A stretch of DNA of 64,000 bases, taken from Emcibacter sp. SYSU 3D8. GTDB taxonomy: Bacteria; Pseudomonadota; Alphaproteobacteria; SMXS01. The notes under the pieces are model-generated. The model was not told where the DNA came from, did not search any database, and saw nothing but the letters and a program-made list of their open reading frames with translations. Shown in pieces: positions 36,960 through 45,267 of the stretch; positions within the stretch are counted from its first letter, which is position 1, and each line of letters opens with the position of its first letter. The position numbers were made by a program, and so were the translations under genes. The DNA lies in contig NZ_JBBYXK010000004.1 in assembly GCF_039655875.1 (NCBI RefSeq), forward strand, positions 124,001 to 188,000, written 5' to 3'.

Positions 36960-37490
36960 ATGGCTAACAAAGCCCTGATTACCGCGCTGGTGGCCGGCAT
37001 GGCCCTGACGACGGGTGCTATCGCCGGTGTCGGCACGGCCTTTGCGGGTTCCCATGAAGGCCGCGGCCACGGTGGCGGCCACGGTGGCGGTCACGGCCGC
37101 ATGCTCGAGAAGCTGGATACGGACAAGGACGGGTCGGTCAGCAAGGCGGAATACGAAGCCAAGCGCGCCGCTGACTTTACGGTGGCCGACGCCAACAAGG
37201 ACGGCAACGTCACCCAGGACGAGTTGAAGGCTTTCCACGAGAAGAAGATGGCCGAGCGCAAAGCCAACCGCGAAAAGCGCATGTACGATCATCTGGACGC
37301 CAACAATGACGGCAAGGTGACGAAGGACGAATTCGCCAGCGCCGGGAAGTTCGACCGGATGGACAAGAACAACGACGGCAAGATCACGGCCGACGAGATG
37401 CACCGTCGCGGCAAGGGCCCGCACGGTGGTTATGGCGGCCCCGGCGGTCCGGATGATGATGACGATTCCGACACGGCGCCTTCCGAATAA
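36960..37490 (+). CDS. secreted EF-hand calcium-binding protein
   Basis: A 176-residue protein with a signal peptide (cleavage near AFA-GS, residue 29) and a Gly-His stretch (about 32-47) that could bind metal. Four EF-hand loops of 12 residues are at 53-64 ([12 protein letters not shown]), 77-88 ([12 protein letters not shown]), 113-124 ([12 protein letters not shown]) and 135-146 ([12 protein letters not shown]), each with Asp at position 1 and Glu at position 12. It ends with a Gly and Asp-rich tail. Probably a periplasmic or surface calcium buffer or sensor. GGAGA precedes the ATG; a strong terminator follows. Confidence 0.92.
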   Translation: MANKALITALVAGMALTTGAIAGVGTAFAGSHEGRGHGGGHGGGHGRMLEKLDTDKDGSVSKAEYEAKRAADFTVADANKDGNVTQDELKAFHEKKMAERKANREKRMYDHLDANNDGKVTKDEFASAGKFDRMDKNNDGKITADEMHRRGKGPHGGYGGPGGPDDDDDSDTAPSE

Positions 37491-37510
37491 CGGGCGGCAC
37501 CGGGATACCG

Positions 37511-37546
37511 AAGGGCGTCCGGCATGGCCGGGCGCCCTTTCCTTTT
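37511..37546 (+). terminator. rho-independent terminator after the EF-hand gene
   Basis: AAGGGCG-T-CCGGC pairs with GCCGG-G-CGCCCTT around an ATG loop (37511-37539) and is followed by TCCTTTT. It is the clearest intrinsic terminator in the window and isolates the EF-hand gene from the hydrolase. Confidence 0.88.
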
Positions 37547-37594
37547 GCCGGCCGCGCATGTCATGCTCGCGGCGAGCTAATGGAGTATCAGCCC

Positions 37595-38485
37595 ATGCCC
37601 CGGATCACCGCCAACGGCCTTTCCCTCGAATATGACGAACGGGGCAGGAAGGACGATCCCGCCATCCTGCTGATCATGGGCCTGGGCGCCCAGATGGTGC
37701 TGTGGCCCGACATGTTCTGCGACATGCTGGCGGACCAGGGCTTTCGCGTCATCCGGTTCGATAACCGCGATATCGGCCTGTCGCAGAAGTTCGACGGCGC
37801 GGCGGTTCCCGGCGTGCAGGAGATCATCGCCGGCCTGATGGCGGGCAAGCCGTTGCCGGTGCCGTACCTACTTGGCGACATGGCGGCCGATGCCGTCGGC
37901 ATGCTCGATGCGCTGGGCATCGGCAGGGCGCATGTGGTAGGCGCCAGCATGGGCGGCATGATCGCCCAACTCGTCGCTATCCATCATGCCTCAAGGGTGG
38001 CGTCTCTCACCTCGATCATGTCGACCAGTGGCCGCTACGGCCTGCCGCCGGGCAAGCCCGAGGCCATGGAAAAGCTGCTGACGCGCCCGGCTGGGACGGA
38101 CAGGAAGTCGGTCGTCGATCATTCGGTCATGCTTGCGGGCGTCATCGGCAGCCCGGCCTATCCGGTTCCCGAAGAACATCTGCGCGCCTTCTCCGAGAGA
38201 ACCTACGATCGGTCATTCTATCCAGAAGGCATGCCCCGGCATTACGCGGCCATCCTGTCCTCGGGTGGCCGCGAGGCCCTGTTGCCGGGGGTCACGGCAC
38301 CGACCCTGGTGTTGCACGGCAGCGAGGATCCGCTGCTTCCGGTCGAGCATGGCCACGACACGGCCCGGCTCATTCCCGGCGCCGCTCTCGAGGTGATCGA
38401 AGGCATGGGGCACAACCTGCCGCCGCAACTCAACATGCGCTTGGCGACCCTGATCGGGCGGCATGCAAAGGCGGCTGAGGCCTGA
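37595..38485 (+). CDS. alpha/beta hydrolase
   Basis: A 296-residue hydrolase. The nucleophile elbow is GASMGGM (Ser about 118), the acid is in VLHGSEDPLLP and the catalytic His is in IEGMGHNLPP. The opening ITANGLSLEYDERG and LLIMGLGAQMVLWPDMF with the oxyanion region fit esterase / haloperoxidase-like members. The start is taken as ATG 37595, with GGAG about 9 bases upstream; ATG 37580 in the same frame has no good site. Substrate unknown. Confidence 0.9.
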   Translation: MPRITANGLSLEYDERGRKDDPAILLIMGLGAQMVLWPDMFCDMLADQGFRVIRFDNRDIGLSQKFDGAAVPGVQEIIAGLMAGKPLPVPYLLGDMAADAVGMLDALGIGRAHVVGASMGGMIAQLVAIHHASRVASLTSIMSTSGRYGLPPGKPEAMEKLLTRPAGTDRKSVVDHSVMLAGVIGSPAYPVPEEHLRAFSERTYDRSFYPEGMPRHYAAILSSGGREALLPGVTAPTLVLHGSEDPLLPVEHGHDTARLIPGAALEVIEGMGHNLPPQLNMRLATLIGRHAKAAEA

Positions 38486-38501
38486 ACCAGGCGGCCGCTG
38501 C

Positions 38502-39209
38502 TTACTGCCCCGGTGCGGGCAACGCCTGGCCCTGACCCTGCGCCAGGGCGCGCAGTGTCTCCATCACCCATTGCTCGCGCGCAGGGTCCTCGGGCGAGGC
38601 GAAGGAGACAGCCAGAGAATCGCTGGCGATCGGCCCCTGCACCACTGGCGAGGCCAGGATGTTTCGCTCCAGCAGGGTGGCGATCTGGCGGCCCGAATTG
38701 TCGGCGGTCAGCGCCGTTACCATGGCGCGGCCTTCGGGTGTCAGCTTCAGCATGATCGCGCCGGCCCCCCGCATGTTCTCGCCTTCTGCAACGGCCTCGA
38801 TCCTGTCCGTGAGGTCGATGGAGGTGCCGACCGCCCATATATCGATGCGGTCCGGCGCCTGCAGCGCGTCGATCTCGTCCATGGGCACGCCGCTCTCGAC
38901 CAGCCGGATGACGCCGTTGGCGTCATAGAGGTCCTCGTCCTGCGATACTTCGCGCAGCACACGGTTGCCGCGCACGATCAGCAGGGTTGTGACGTCGTTG
39001 GCATCGAGAAAGGTCTCCAGCCGGCCCGCGTCCGCCGGCCCTGCGCGCAGCACCGGCCCCACATCCGATGGTCCGGCCAGATCAAGCTGTCCGGGCGTGA
39101 ACGAAAAAATACCCTCGACGGGCGCCATGTAGAGGCGCGGTGCCTCGGCATGGGCCGCTGGCGCGGCGACGAAACCCAGTACGATCAGGGCAGCGAGCTT
39201 GCGCAACAT
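38502..39209 (-). CDS. periplasmic protein with SecD-P1-like domain
   Basis: A 235-residue protein with a signal peptide (LAALIVLGFVAAPAAHA, cleavage near residue 21). Its C-terminal part resembles the head of the SecD P1 domain: IMLKLTPEGRAMVTALTADN, SGRQIATLLERNILASPVVQ, then GPIASDSLAVSF. In SecD this periplasmic head sits on a 12-helix membrane protein; here there is no membrane domain. The N-terminal 130 residues are not recognised. ATG 39209 follows GGGAG. It is convergent with the hydrolase gene. Function unknown. Confidence 0.75.
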   Translation of the reverse strand: MLRKLAALIVLGFVAAPAAHAEAPRLYMAPVEGIFSFTPGQLDLAGPSDVGPVLRAGPADAGRLETFLDANDVTTLLIVRGNRVLREVSQDEDLYDANGVIRLVESGVPMDEIDALQAPDRIDIWAVGTSIDLTDRIEAVAEGENMRGAGAIMLKLTPEGRAMVTALTADNSGRQIATLLERNILASPVVQGPIASDSLAVSFASPEDPAREQWVMETLRALAQGQGQALPAPGQ

Positions 39210-39298
39210 CAATGTCTCCCGGGATCAGCGCCGGCAATCCGCCGGCTGTCGCTGCGCTAACGCCGCCTGCAGCAGGGTGTTCCGCGCGGCGTCGGCGC

Positions 39299-41113
39299 CT
39301 ATTCGGCGGCCTTCTTCTCGGCCTCGCCCTTGTCCAGTTCGGCGGCGTCCTGGGTGAACAGGCGTTCCAGTTCCACGGCGGCCAGACGGGCGCGCTGGCG
39401 CAGGCGCTCCTCGTCGCCGGCCAGGGCGAAATCGTTGGCCAGGCGCTCCTCGTCGTGGCGGCGGAAGGTGTCGATCGTCCGCTCCGCGCGGTCGCGGGAC
39501 AGGCCGAGGCCAAGCAGGATGTCTTCGGTCAGCTTGAGCGCCGAGTGGAAGGTCTCGCGGCGCAGGCTGGTTACGCCCAGTTCCATCAGCGCATGGGCAT
39601 GGTTGCGATCGCGGGCGCGGGCGAATACCGGCACATGCGGAAAGCTGCTGCGGACGATCTGGGCGGTTCGGAGCGCGGCCTCGGTGTCGTCGATGGCCAG
39701 CACGAAGGCCTTCGCATCGCCGACGCGCGCGGCATGCAGGATGTCGGGACGCGAGGCATCGCCATAATAGATCTCGTTGCCGAACCGTCGCACGAAATCG
39801 ACCTGCTCCGAACTGACATCGAGCGCCGTGAACGGAATGCCGCGCGCCCGCAACACACGGGCAACGATCTGGCCGAACCGGCCCAGGCCCGCGATCACCA
39901 CGAAGCCGGGCTCGCGCTCGGGCATGTCGTCGAAATCCGTCCTTGCCGCCTCCTGCGCCGACGAAAGCAGCGAGTCGAGCTTGAGAAGCAGCGGCGTCGC
40001 CATCATCGACAGGGTGACAACCACGCTCAGCAGGCTCGCGGTTTCAGCGGGCATGATCTGCCCGGCGGTCGCTGCCGTCAGGATGACGAAAGCAAATTCG
40101 CCGCCCTGCGAGATGGCCAGCGCGAGCCGCCGCGAGGGCCGGTCACCCAGGCCGCTGAAGCGTCCAAGACCATAAAGGACCAGCGCCTTGACGGCGAGCA
40201 GCAGCAGCACGAGGCCGAGGATCAGCAGCGGCTTCTGCAGGAAAAGCGCCAGGTTCAGCGACATGCCGATGGCGGTGAAGAACAGGCCCAGCAGCAGGCC
40301 CTCGAACGGCGCGATGTCGGCTTGCAATTCATGGCGGTAATCGGATTCGGCCAGCAGCGCGCCGGCGATGAACGCGCCCAGGCCCGCGGTCAGGCCGCCC
40401 AACTCCATCAGCAGGGCCGCTGTCACCACGGTTAGCAGCGCTGCCGCGGTCATGGCCTCGCGCACGCCGGATCGCGCGATCAGGGGAAATACCCGGTTCA
40501 GCAGCAGCCTGCCGCCGACCACCACCACGGCGATGAAACCGATGGCCTTGAGCGCATCCAGCGTCGACATGCCGACCGTGTCTGCGCCGCCGAGCGCAAA
40601 CAGCGGCAGCAACGCGATCAACGGGATCGCGGCCAGGTCCTGGAACAGCAGGATCGAGAAGGCGGTGCGGCCGTGGCGGGCGCTCAGTTCCTTCTGCTCC
40701 TCCAGCACCTGCAGGGCGAAGGCCGTCGAGGACAGCGCCAGGGTCAGGCCGATCAGCAATGCCGTCAGAAACGGCAGGCCGGCAAGGACGCCAAGCCCCG
40801 CCAGCGCGGCGCCGGTCAGCGCCACCTGCGCCGATCCCAGGCCGAAGACCGGGATCCGCATGGTCCACAGCCTCTTGGGCCGCAACTCCAGGCCGATGAT
40901 GAACAGCAGCAGCACCACACCGAACTCGGCGAAATGCAGGATGGTCTCGACCTGATAGACCGAATAGATCAGGCCCAGCCCGAATGGACCGATGACGATG
41001 CCGGCAAACAGGTAACCGAGCACCGATCCAATGCCCAGTTTGCGCGCGATAGGTGCGGCGAACACCGAGGCGGCCAGGAACAGGGCGATTTCAACAAGCA
41101 CGCTGTCAGTCAT
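39299..41113 (-). CDS. CPA2 cation:proton antiporter, KefB/KefC-like
   Basis: A 604-residue protein. About 12 membrane helices (1-385) make a Na/H-exchanger domain including FAEFGVVLLLFIIGLELRPK and GLGAFIAGALLAESDYRHEL. A TrkA-N nucleotide-binding domain follows (about 405-525: VVIAGLGRFGQIVARVLRA), then an acidic and basic tail. Relatives (KefB, KefC, YbaL) export potassium in exchange for protons under electrophile or pH stress. No KefF/KefG accessory gene is adjacent. Ion specificity is not predictable. Confidence 0.93.
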   Translation of the reverse strand: MTDSVLVEIALFLAASVFAAPIARKLGIGSVLGYLFAGIVIGPFGLGLIYSVYQVETILHFAEFGVVLLLFIIGLELRPKRLWTMRIPVFGLGSAQVALTGAALAGLGVLAGLPFLTALLIGLTLALSSTAFALQVLEEQKELSARHGRTAFSILLFQDLAAIPLIALLPLFALGGADTVGMSTLDALKAIGFIAVVVVGGRLLLNRVFPLIARSGVREAMTAAALLTVVTAALLMELGGLTAGLGAFIAGALLAESDYRHELQADIAPFEGLLLGLFFTAIGMSLNLALFLQKPLLILGLVLLLLAVKALVLYGLGRFSGLGDRPSRRLALAISQGGEFAFVILTAATAGQIMPAETASLLSVVVTLSMMATPLLLKLDSLLSSAQEAARTDFDDMPEREPGFVVIAGLGRFGQIVARVLRARGIPFTALDVSSEQVDFVRRFGNEIYYGDASRPDILHAARVGDAKAFVLAIDDTEAALRTAQIVRSSFPHVPVFARARDRNHAHALMELGVTSLRRETFHSALKLTEDILLGLGLSRDRAERTIDTFRRHDEERLANDFALAGDEERLRQRARLAAVELERLFTQDAAELDKGEAEKKAAE

Positions 41114-41320
41114 CAGATTCTCATCGCCTCGGAAATTTCAGGCGGCGACATGGTGACACGAACCGAATGGATTTGCCGCGCAAGGTTTTGCGAGGCGGCC
41201 CGTCTTCTGGTGCATCGGCCGGCGCATGTCAGGCCCGCAGCGCATGATGGTTGATGCATGGCGAAGGGGGATATAAATTCCATATGTCACATCCAGAGTA
41301 TGCTTAATGATGTATAGAAC

Positions 41321-41572
41321 ATGATAACTGCCCCGCAATTGCGGGCGGCCCGCGCCCTGCTCGGGTTGAGCCAGCAGCAACTCGCCGATCTGGCGAGTCT
41401 GTCGGTGCCGACCATCCAGCGTATGGAATCGAGCGACGGCGTCATCCGCGGCAATGTCGATTCCCTGATGAAACTGGTCGGCGCGCTGGGCGTCGCCGGT
41501 CTCGAACTCATCGACGAGGGCGCGGTCAGCGCCGGCGGCGGGCGGGGTATCCGCTTCAAGAGTGGGGGATAG
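41321..41572 (+). CDS. XRE-family regulator ahead of the hyf-like operon
   Basis: An 83-residue protein that is almost all helix-turn-helix: ITAPQLRAARALLGLSQQQL, ADLASLSVPTIQRMES, VDSLMKLVGALGVAGLELID. This short type is common in alphaproteobacteria as a local regulator. The preceding 200 bases are AT-richer, with TTGATG (41251) and TATAAA (41272) 15 bases apart as a weak promoter. It is 78 bases upstream of the first hyf-like gene on the same strand, so it probably belongs to and controls that operon. Confidence 0.85.
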   Translation: MITAPQLRAARALLGLSQQQLADLASLSVPTIQRMESSDGVIRGNVDSLMKLVGALGVAGLELIDEGAVSAGGGRGIRFKSGG

Positions 41573-41650
41573 CCATGTTTGGCGGCCTTCGTCCATCTGG
41601 CGCCGCGGATCGGGCTTGTTGCCGGTCCGGTATGGCCGCGGGGTAGACGA

Positions 41651-43657
41651 GTGTCCGGCAACATCATTCTCTGGTGTGTCGCGGGGTTGCTGTCGCTGGC
41701 TCCCGCCGCAGTGGCGCTGGTGCACTGGAAATCTGCTGGAGTCACCATTTACGGCGCGTGCCTGGTTCTGACCCTCGGGCTGCTTGCCTTGGCCATCATG
41801 CAACTTTTGGGCGCGGGACCAGCGCTCGACGTGACGCTGCAGATCGGACTGCCATGGATCGGGGCGCATTTCCGCAGCGATGGCCTGTCGGCGCTGTTCA
41901 TGGGCCTGATCAATCTCGGCGGCGCCGCGGCCAGCCTCTATGGTCTTGGCTATGGCCGCCACGATCACGCGCCGCACCGGACGTTGCCGTTCTATCCCGC
42001 CTTCCTTGGCGCCATGAACCTCGTCGTCATCGCCGACGACGCCTTCACGTTTCTGGTCTCCTGGGAATTCATGTCGCTGACGTCCTGGGCGTTGGTGATG
42101 GCGCAGCACCGGGTCGCCGGCAATGCGCGCGCCGGCTACGTCTACATCCTGATGGCCAGCTTCGGGACCATGGCCCTGCTGCTCGCCTTCGGCCTGCTGG
42201 CGGGTCCCGCCGGCGGCTATGCGTTCGACGTCATGCGCGCCGGCCATGCCCAGTTCCTGTCCGCCTCGCTGGTGCTGGTGCTCGCCCTGGTCGGCGCGGG
42301 CTCGAAGGCCGGCCTGGTGCCGCTGCATGTGTGGCTGCCGCTCGCCCATCCCGCCGCGCCCAGCCACGTTTCGGCCCTGATGAGTGGCGTGATGACCAAG
42401 GTGGCCGTCTATGCCTTTGTGCGGATCACCTTCGATCTGCTTGGGCAGCCGGTCTGGTGGTGGGGCATGCTGGTCCTTGCGGCAGGCGGCATCACCACGG
42501 CGCTCGGCCTGCTTTATGCCCTGATGGAACGCGACCTGAAGCGCGTGCTGGCCTACAGCACCATCGAGAATATCGGCTTCATCTTCGTCGGATTGGGTCT
42601 CGCGCTTGCGTTCCAGTCGAACGGCCTGCACGCCGCAGCGGCGCTGGCATTCACAGCCGCGCTGTTCCACGCGCTCAATCATACCCTGTTCAAAAGCCTG
42701 CTGTTCATGGGCGCCGGCTCGGTGCTGGCGGCGACCGGCGAGCGCGACCTTGATCGTCTCGGCGGGTTGATACACCGCATGCCGGTAACCGCCGGATTGT
42801 TCCTGGTGGGATGCGCGGCGATATCGGCGCTGCCGCCACTGAACGGCTTCGTGTCCGAGTGGCTCACCTTGCAGGCGGTCCTTGAAAGCCCGCAATTGCC
42901 GCAATGGGGATTGAAGATCATGGTGCCCGCCATTGCGGCCTTGCTGGCGCTCGCGGCGGCGCTCGCCGCCGCCTGCTTCGTGCGCGCCTTCGGGATCGGG
43001 TTTCTCGGCCGGCCGCGCAGCGAGGCGGCCGCGCAGGCGCATGAAGTGGACCGCTGGTCGCTGGCGGCGATGGCGGTGCTGGCGCTGCTGTGCCTGCTGG
43101 TCGGGATCCTGCCCGGATTCGTCATCGATGGCCTGGCGCCGGTTGTCAGCGGGTTGGTCGGCGCCCGCATGCCGAGCCAGTCGCAGGAGCCCTGGCTATC
43201 CCTTGTTCCGGTAGCGGCCGGCAAGGGATCCTACAATGGCCTGCTGGTCTTCTGTTTCGTCTTGGTGTCAGGCTGGCTGGCGGCGTTCGCCATTCATCGG
43301 CTTGCCTCGCGCGCCACGCGGCGCGCACCGGCCTGGGATTGCGGCAGGCCCGATCCCAGTCCCGCCGCCCAGTACACCGCCGGCAGCTTCGCCCAGCCGA
43401 TCAGGCGGGTCATGGGGACGCTGGTGTTCGATGCGCGTGAAATCGTCGTCATGCCGCAGCCCGGCGACATGACGCCGGCGCGCTTCACCCTGGAGTCCCG
43501 CGACCTGATCTGGGAGTGGCTTTTCCTGCCCATCGCCGCGATCGTGGGCGCGGTCGCAGGCCGTCTCAATCAACTGCAATTCCTGACCATCCGGCGATAC
43601 CTCACCCTGGTGTTCCTGTCCCTTGTCATCCTTTTGCTGGTTCTGGCCATATGGTGA
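41651..43657 (+). CDS. hyfB: hydrogenase-4 type membrane subunit HyfB-like (NuoL/antiporter)
   Basis: A 668-residue protein with about 16 membrane helices, close to E. coli HyfB (672). The proton-pumping antiporter core is clear: WEFMSLTSWALVMAQHR, GSKAGLVPLHVWLPLAHPAA, then SHVSALMSGVMTKVAVYAF and LLYALMERDLKRVLAYSTIE. The TM-helix lysine and glutamate of the pump pathway (GSKAG, WEF) are conserved. GTG at 41651 is chosen from length; no strong ribosome site is visible. It overlaps hyfC by 7 bases. First structural gene of the complex. Confidence 0.93.
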   Translation: MSGNIILWCVAGLLSLAPAAVALVHWKSAGVTIYGACLVLTLGLLALAIMQLLGAGPALDVTLQIGLPWIGAHFRSDGLSALFMGLINLGGAAASLYGLGYGRHDHAPHRTLPFYPAFLGAMNLVVIADDAFTFLVSWEFMSLTSWALVMAQHRVAGNARAGYVYILMASFGTMALLLAFGLLAGPAGGYAFDVMRAGHAQFLSASLVLVLALVGAGSKAGLVPLHVWLPLAHPAAPSHVSALMSGVMTKVAVYAFVRITFDLLGQPVWWWGMLVLAAGGITTALGLLYALMERDLKRVLAYSTIENIGFIFVGLGLALAFQSNGLHAAAALAFTAALFHALNHTLFKSLLFMGAGSVLAATGERDLDRLGGLIHRMPVTAGLFLVGCAAISALPPLNGFVSEWLTLQAVLESPQLPQWGLKIMVPAIAALLALAAALAAACFVRAFGIGFLGRPRSEAAAQAHEVDRWSLAAMAVLALLCLLVGILPGFVIDGLAPVVSGLVGARMPSQSQEPWLSLVPVAAGKGSYNGLLVFCFVLVSGWLAAFAIHRLASRATRRAPAWDCGRPDPSPAAQYTAGSFAQPIRRVMGTLVFDAREIVVMPQPGDMTPARFTLESRDLIWEWLFLPIAAIVGAVAGRLNQLQFLTIRRYLTLVFLSLVILLLVLAIW

Positions 43658-44604
43658 TCGCCGATTTCATCGTGCAGGGCGCCCAGATGCTGCTGGTGCT
43701 GGTGCTGGCTCCCCTGTTGACTGGTTTCATCCGCAAGGTGAAGGCCCGGCTCCAGCTTCGGCGCGGGCCCTCGATTTTCCAGCCTTACCGCGACCTGCTC
43801 CGGCTGTGCCGCAAGGAGGTGGTGATGGCCGAGAACGCCTCGTGGCTGTTCCGGGTCATCCCCTATATCGTCCTGTCCGCGACCTGGGTGGCCGCATCGC
43901 TCGTGCCCACCTTCGCCACGGGGCTGATGTTCTCCTGGACCGCGGACCTGATCGCCATCGTGGCGCTGCTGGGCAGTGCCCGCTTCTTCCTGGCGCTCGC
44001 GGGCATGGACGTGGGCACCGCGTTCGGCGGCATCGGCGCCAGCCGCGAGAGCATGATCGCCATGCTCGCCGAACCGGCCATGATCATGATCGTGTTCGTT
44101 CTGGCACTGGTGGCGGGATCGACCCAATTGTCGAGCGTCGCCGATTTCGTCCTCAATACCCATGTGGGCCTGCGCGTCTCGCTCGGCCTGGCGATGATCG
44201 CCCTGATGATGGTGACGATCGCGGAAAACGCCCGCATTCCGATCGACAATCCTGCCACCCACCTGGAACTCACCATGGTTCACGAGGCCATGGTGCTGGA
44301 ATATTCGGGCCGGCATCTGGCGGTGATCGAACTGGCGTCGTCGCTGAAGCTGCTGCTCTACATTTCGCTGATTGCCTGCGTGTTCGTGCCGTGGGGGCTT
44401 GCATCGTCAGGCGAGGGGGCTGCGGCCTACCTTCTCGGCGGCGCAACCTATGCGGCCAAGCTGGTTGTCGCCGGCTTCGTCCTCGCAGTCTTCGAGACAT
44501 CCTTCGCCAAGATGCGCGTATTCCGGGTCTCCGGCTTCCTCGGCGCCGCGCTGATGCTCGGGCTGCTCGGCACCCTGCTGCTGTTCGTGTCGCGGAGCAT
44601 CTGA
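43651..44604 (+). CDS. hyfC: HyfC-like membrane subunit (NuoH type)
   Basis: A 317-residue protein with eight membrane helices that holds the membrane arm to the catalytic module. Motifs are GFIRKVKARLQLRRGPSIFQ and RDLLRLCRKEVV near the N-terminus, and ENARIPIDNPATHLELTMVH, the quinone-pocket-like loop with acidic residues. It matches HyfC/HycD more than NuoH. The start overlaps hyfB; its stop abuts hyfE with no gap. Confidence 0.94.
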   Translation: MVIADFIVQGAQMLLVLVLAPLLTGFIRKVKARLQLRRGPSIFQPYRDLLRLCRKEVVMAENASWLFRVIPYIVLSATWVAASLVPTFATGLMFSWTADLIAIVALLGSARFFLALAGMDVGTAFGGIGASRESMIAMLAEPAMIMIVFVLALVAGSTQLSSVADFVLNTHVGLRVSLGLAMIALMMVTIAENARIPIDNPATHLELTMVHEAMVLEYSGRHLAVIELASSLKLLLYISLIACVFVPWGLASSGEGAAAYLLGGATYAAKLVVAGFVLAVFETSFAKMRVFRVSGFLGAALMLGLLGTLLLFVSRSI

Positions 44605-45267
44605 ATGCACGGGATAACGTTCGATATCGCTCATCTGCTGGCTGGCGGCCTGGTGCTGGTCAGCTTCATGCTGCTGTATCAGGACCGGCTGCTGGCACTG
44701 GTCAATACCTATGCCCTGCATGCCATCCTGCTGTCGCTGTCGGTAAGCTGGCAGGCCCATGCGCAGGACGCGCCGCACCTTTATGTCACCGCCGCGATCG
44801 CGCTGGCCTTCAAGGCCATTGCCATACCCGTAGCCCTGCGACGGATCATCTATCGACTCGGCCTGAACCGCGAGATCGAAAACGTGGTCGGGGTCGGCCT
44901 GACCATGCTGGTCGGCATGGCTCTGGTGGCGTTGTCGCTGGTGGTCATGTTGCGGGTCACGTCGATGGTGGACCCGCTGGCCCGCGAGGATCTTGCCTTT
45001 GCCCTGTCCGTGCTGCTGCTCGGGCTGCTCATCATGGTGACGCGGCGCAATGCCATCGGCCAGGTGATCGGCTTCATGTCGTTGGAGAACGGACTGATCC
45101 TGGCCGCAACGGGCGCCCGGGGCATGCCGCTTGTGGTCGAGATCAGCGTGGCGTTTTCGGTACTGATCGCGTTCATCGTGATCGGCATCTTCCTGTTTCG
45201 CATCCGCGAGCGTTTCGACACGGTGGACCTGGAGGCCCTGGACAATGTCCGGGGCGAGCAGCGATGA
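44605..45267 (+). CDS. hyfE: HyfE-like membrane subunit (NuoK type)
   Basis: A 220-residue protein with six to seven membrane helices. The N-terminal half is HyfE-specific and the C-terminal half resembles NuoK: LLGLLIMVTRRNAIGQVIGF followed by MSLENGLILAATGARGMPLV, where the Glu of MSLEN is the conserved proton-path residue. It starts immediately after the hyfC stop and overlaps hyfF by ATGA. Confidence 0.92.
   Translation: MHGITFDIAHLLAGGLVLVSFMLLYQDRLLALVNTYALHAILLSLSVSWQAHAQDAPHLYVTAAIALAFKAIAIPVALRRIIYRLGLNREIENVVGVGLTMLVGMALVALSLVVMLRVTSMVDPLAREDLAFALSVLLLGLLIMVTRRNAIGQVIGFMSLENGLILAATGARGMPLVVEISVAFSVLIAFIVIGIFLFRIRERFDTVDLEALDNVRGEQR

Noticed and set aside
41138-43042. 634-residue minus-strand open frame over hyfB
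   Set aside because: The translation is Gln/Arg/His-rich without fold character, opposite a well-supported membrane subunit.
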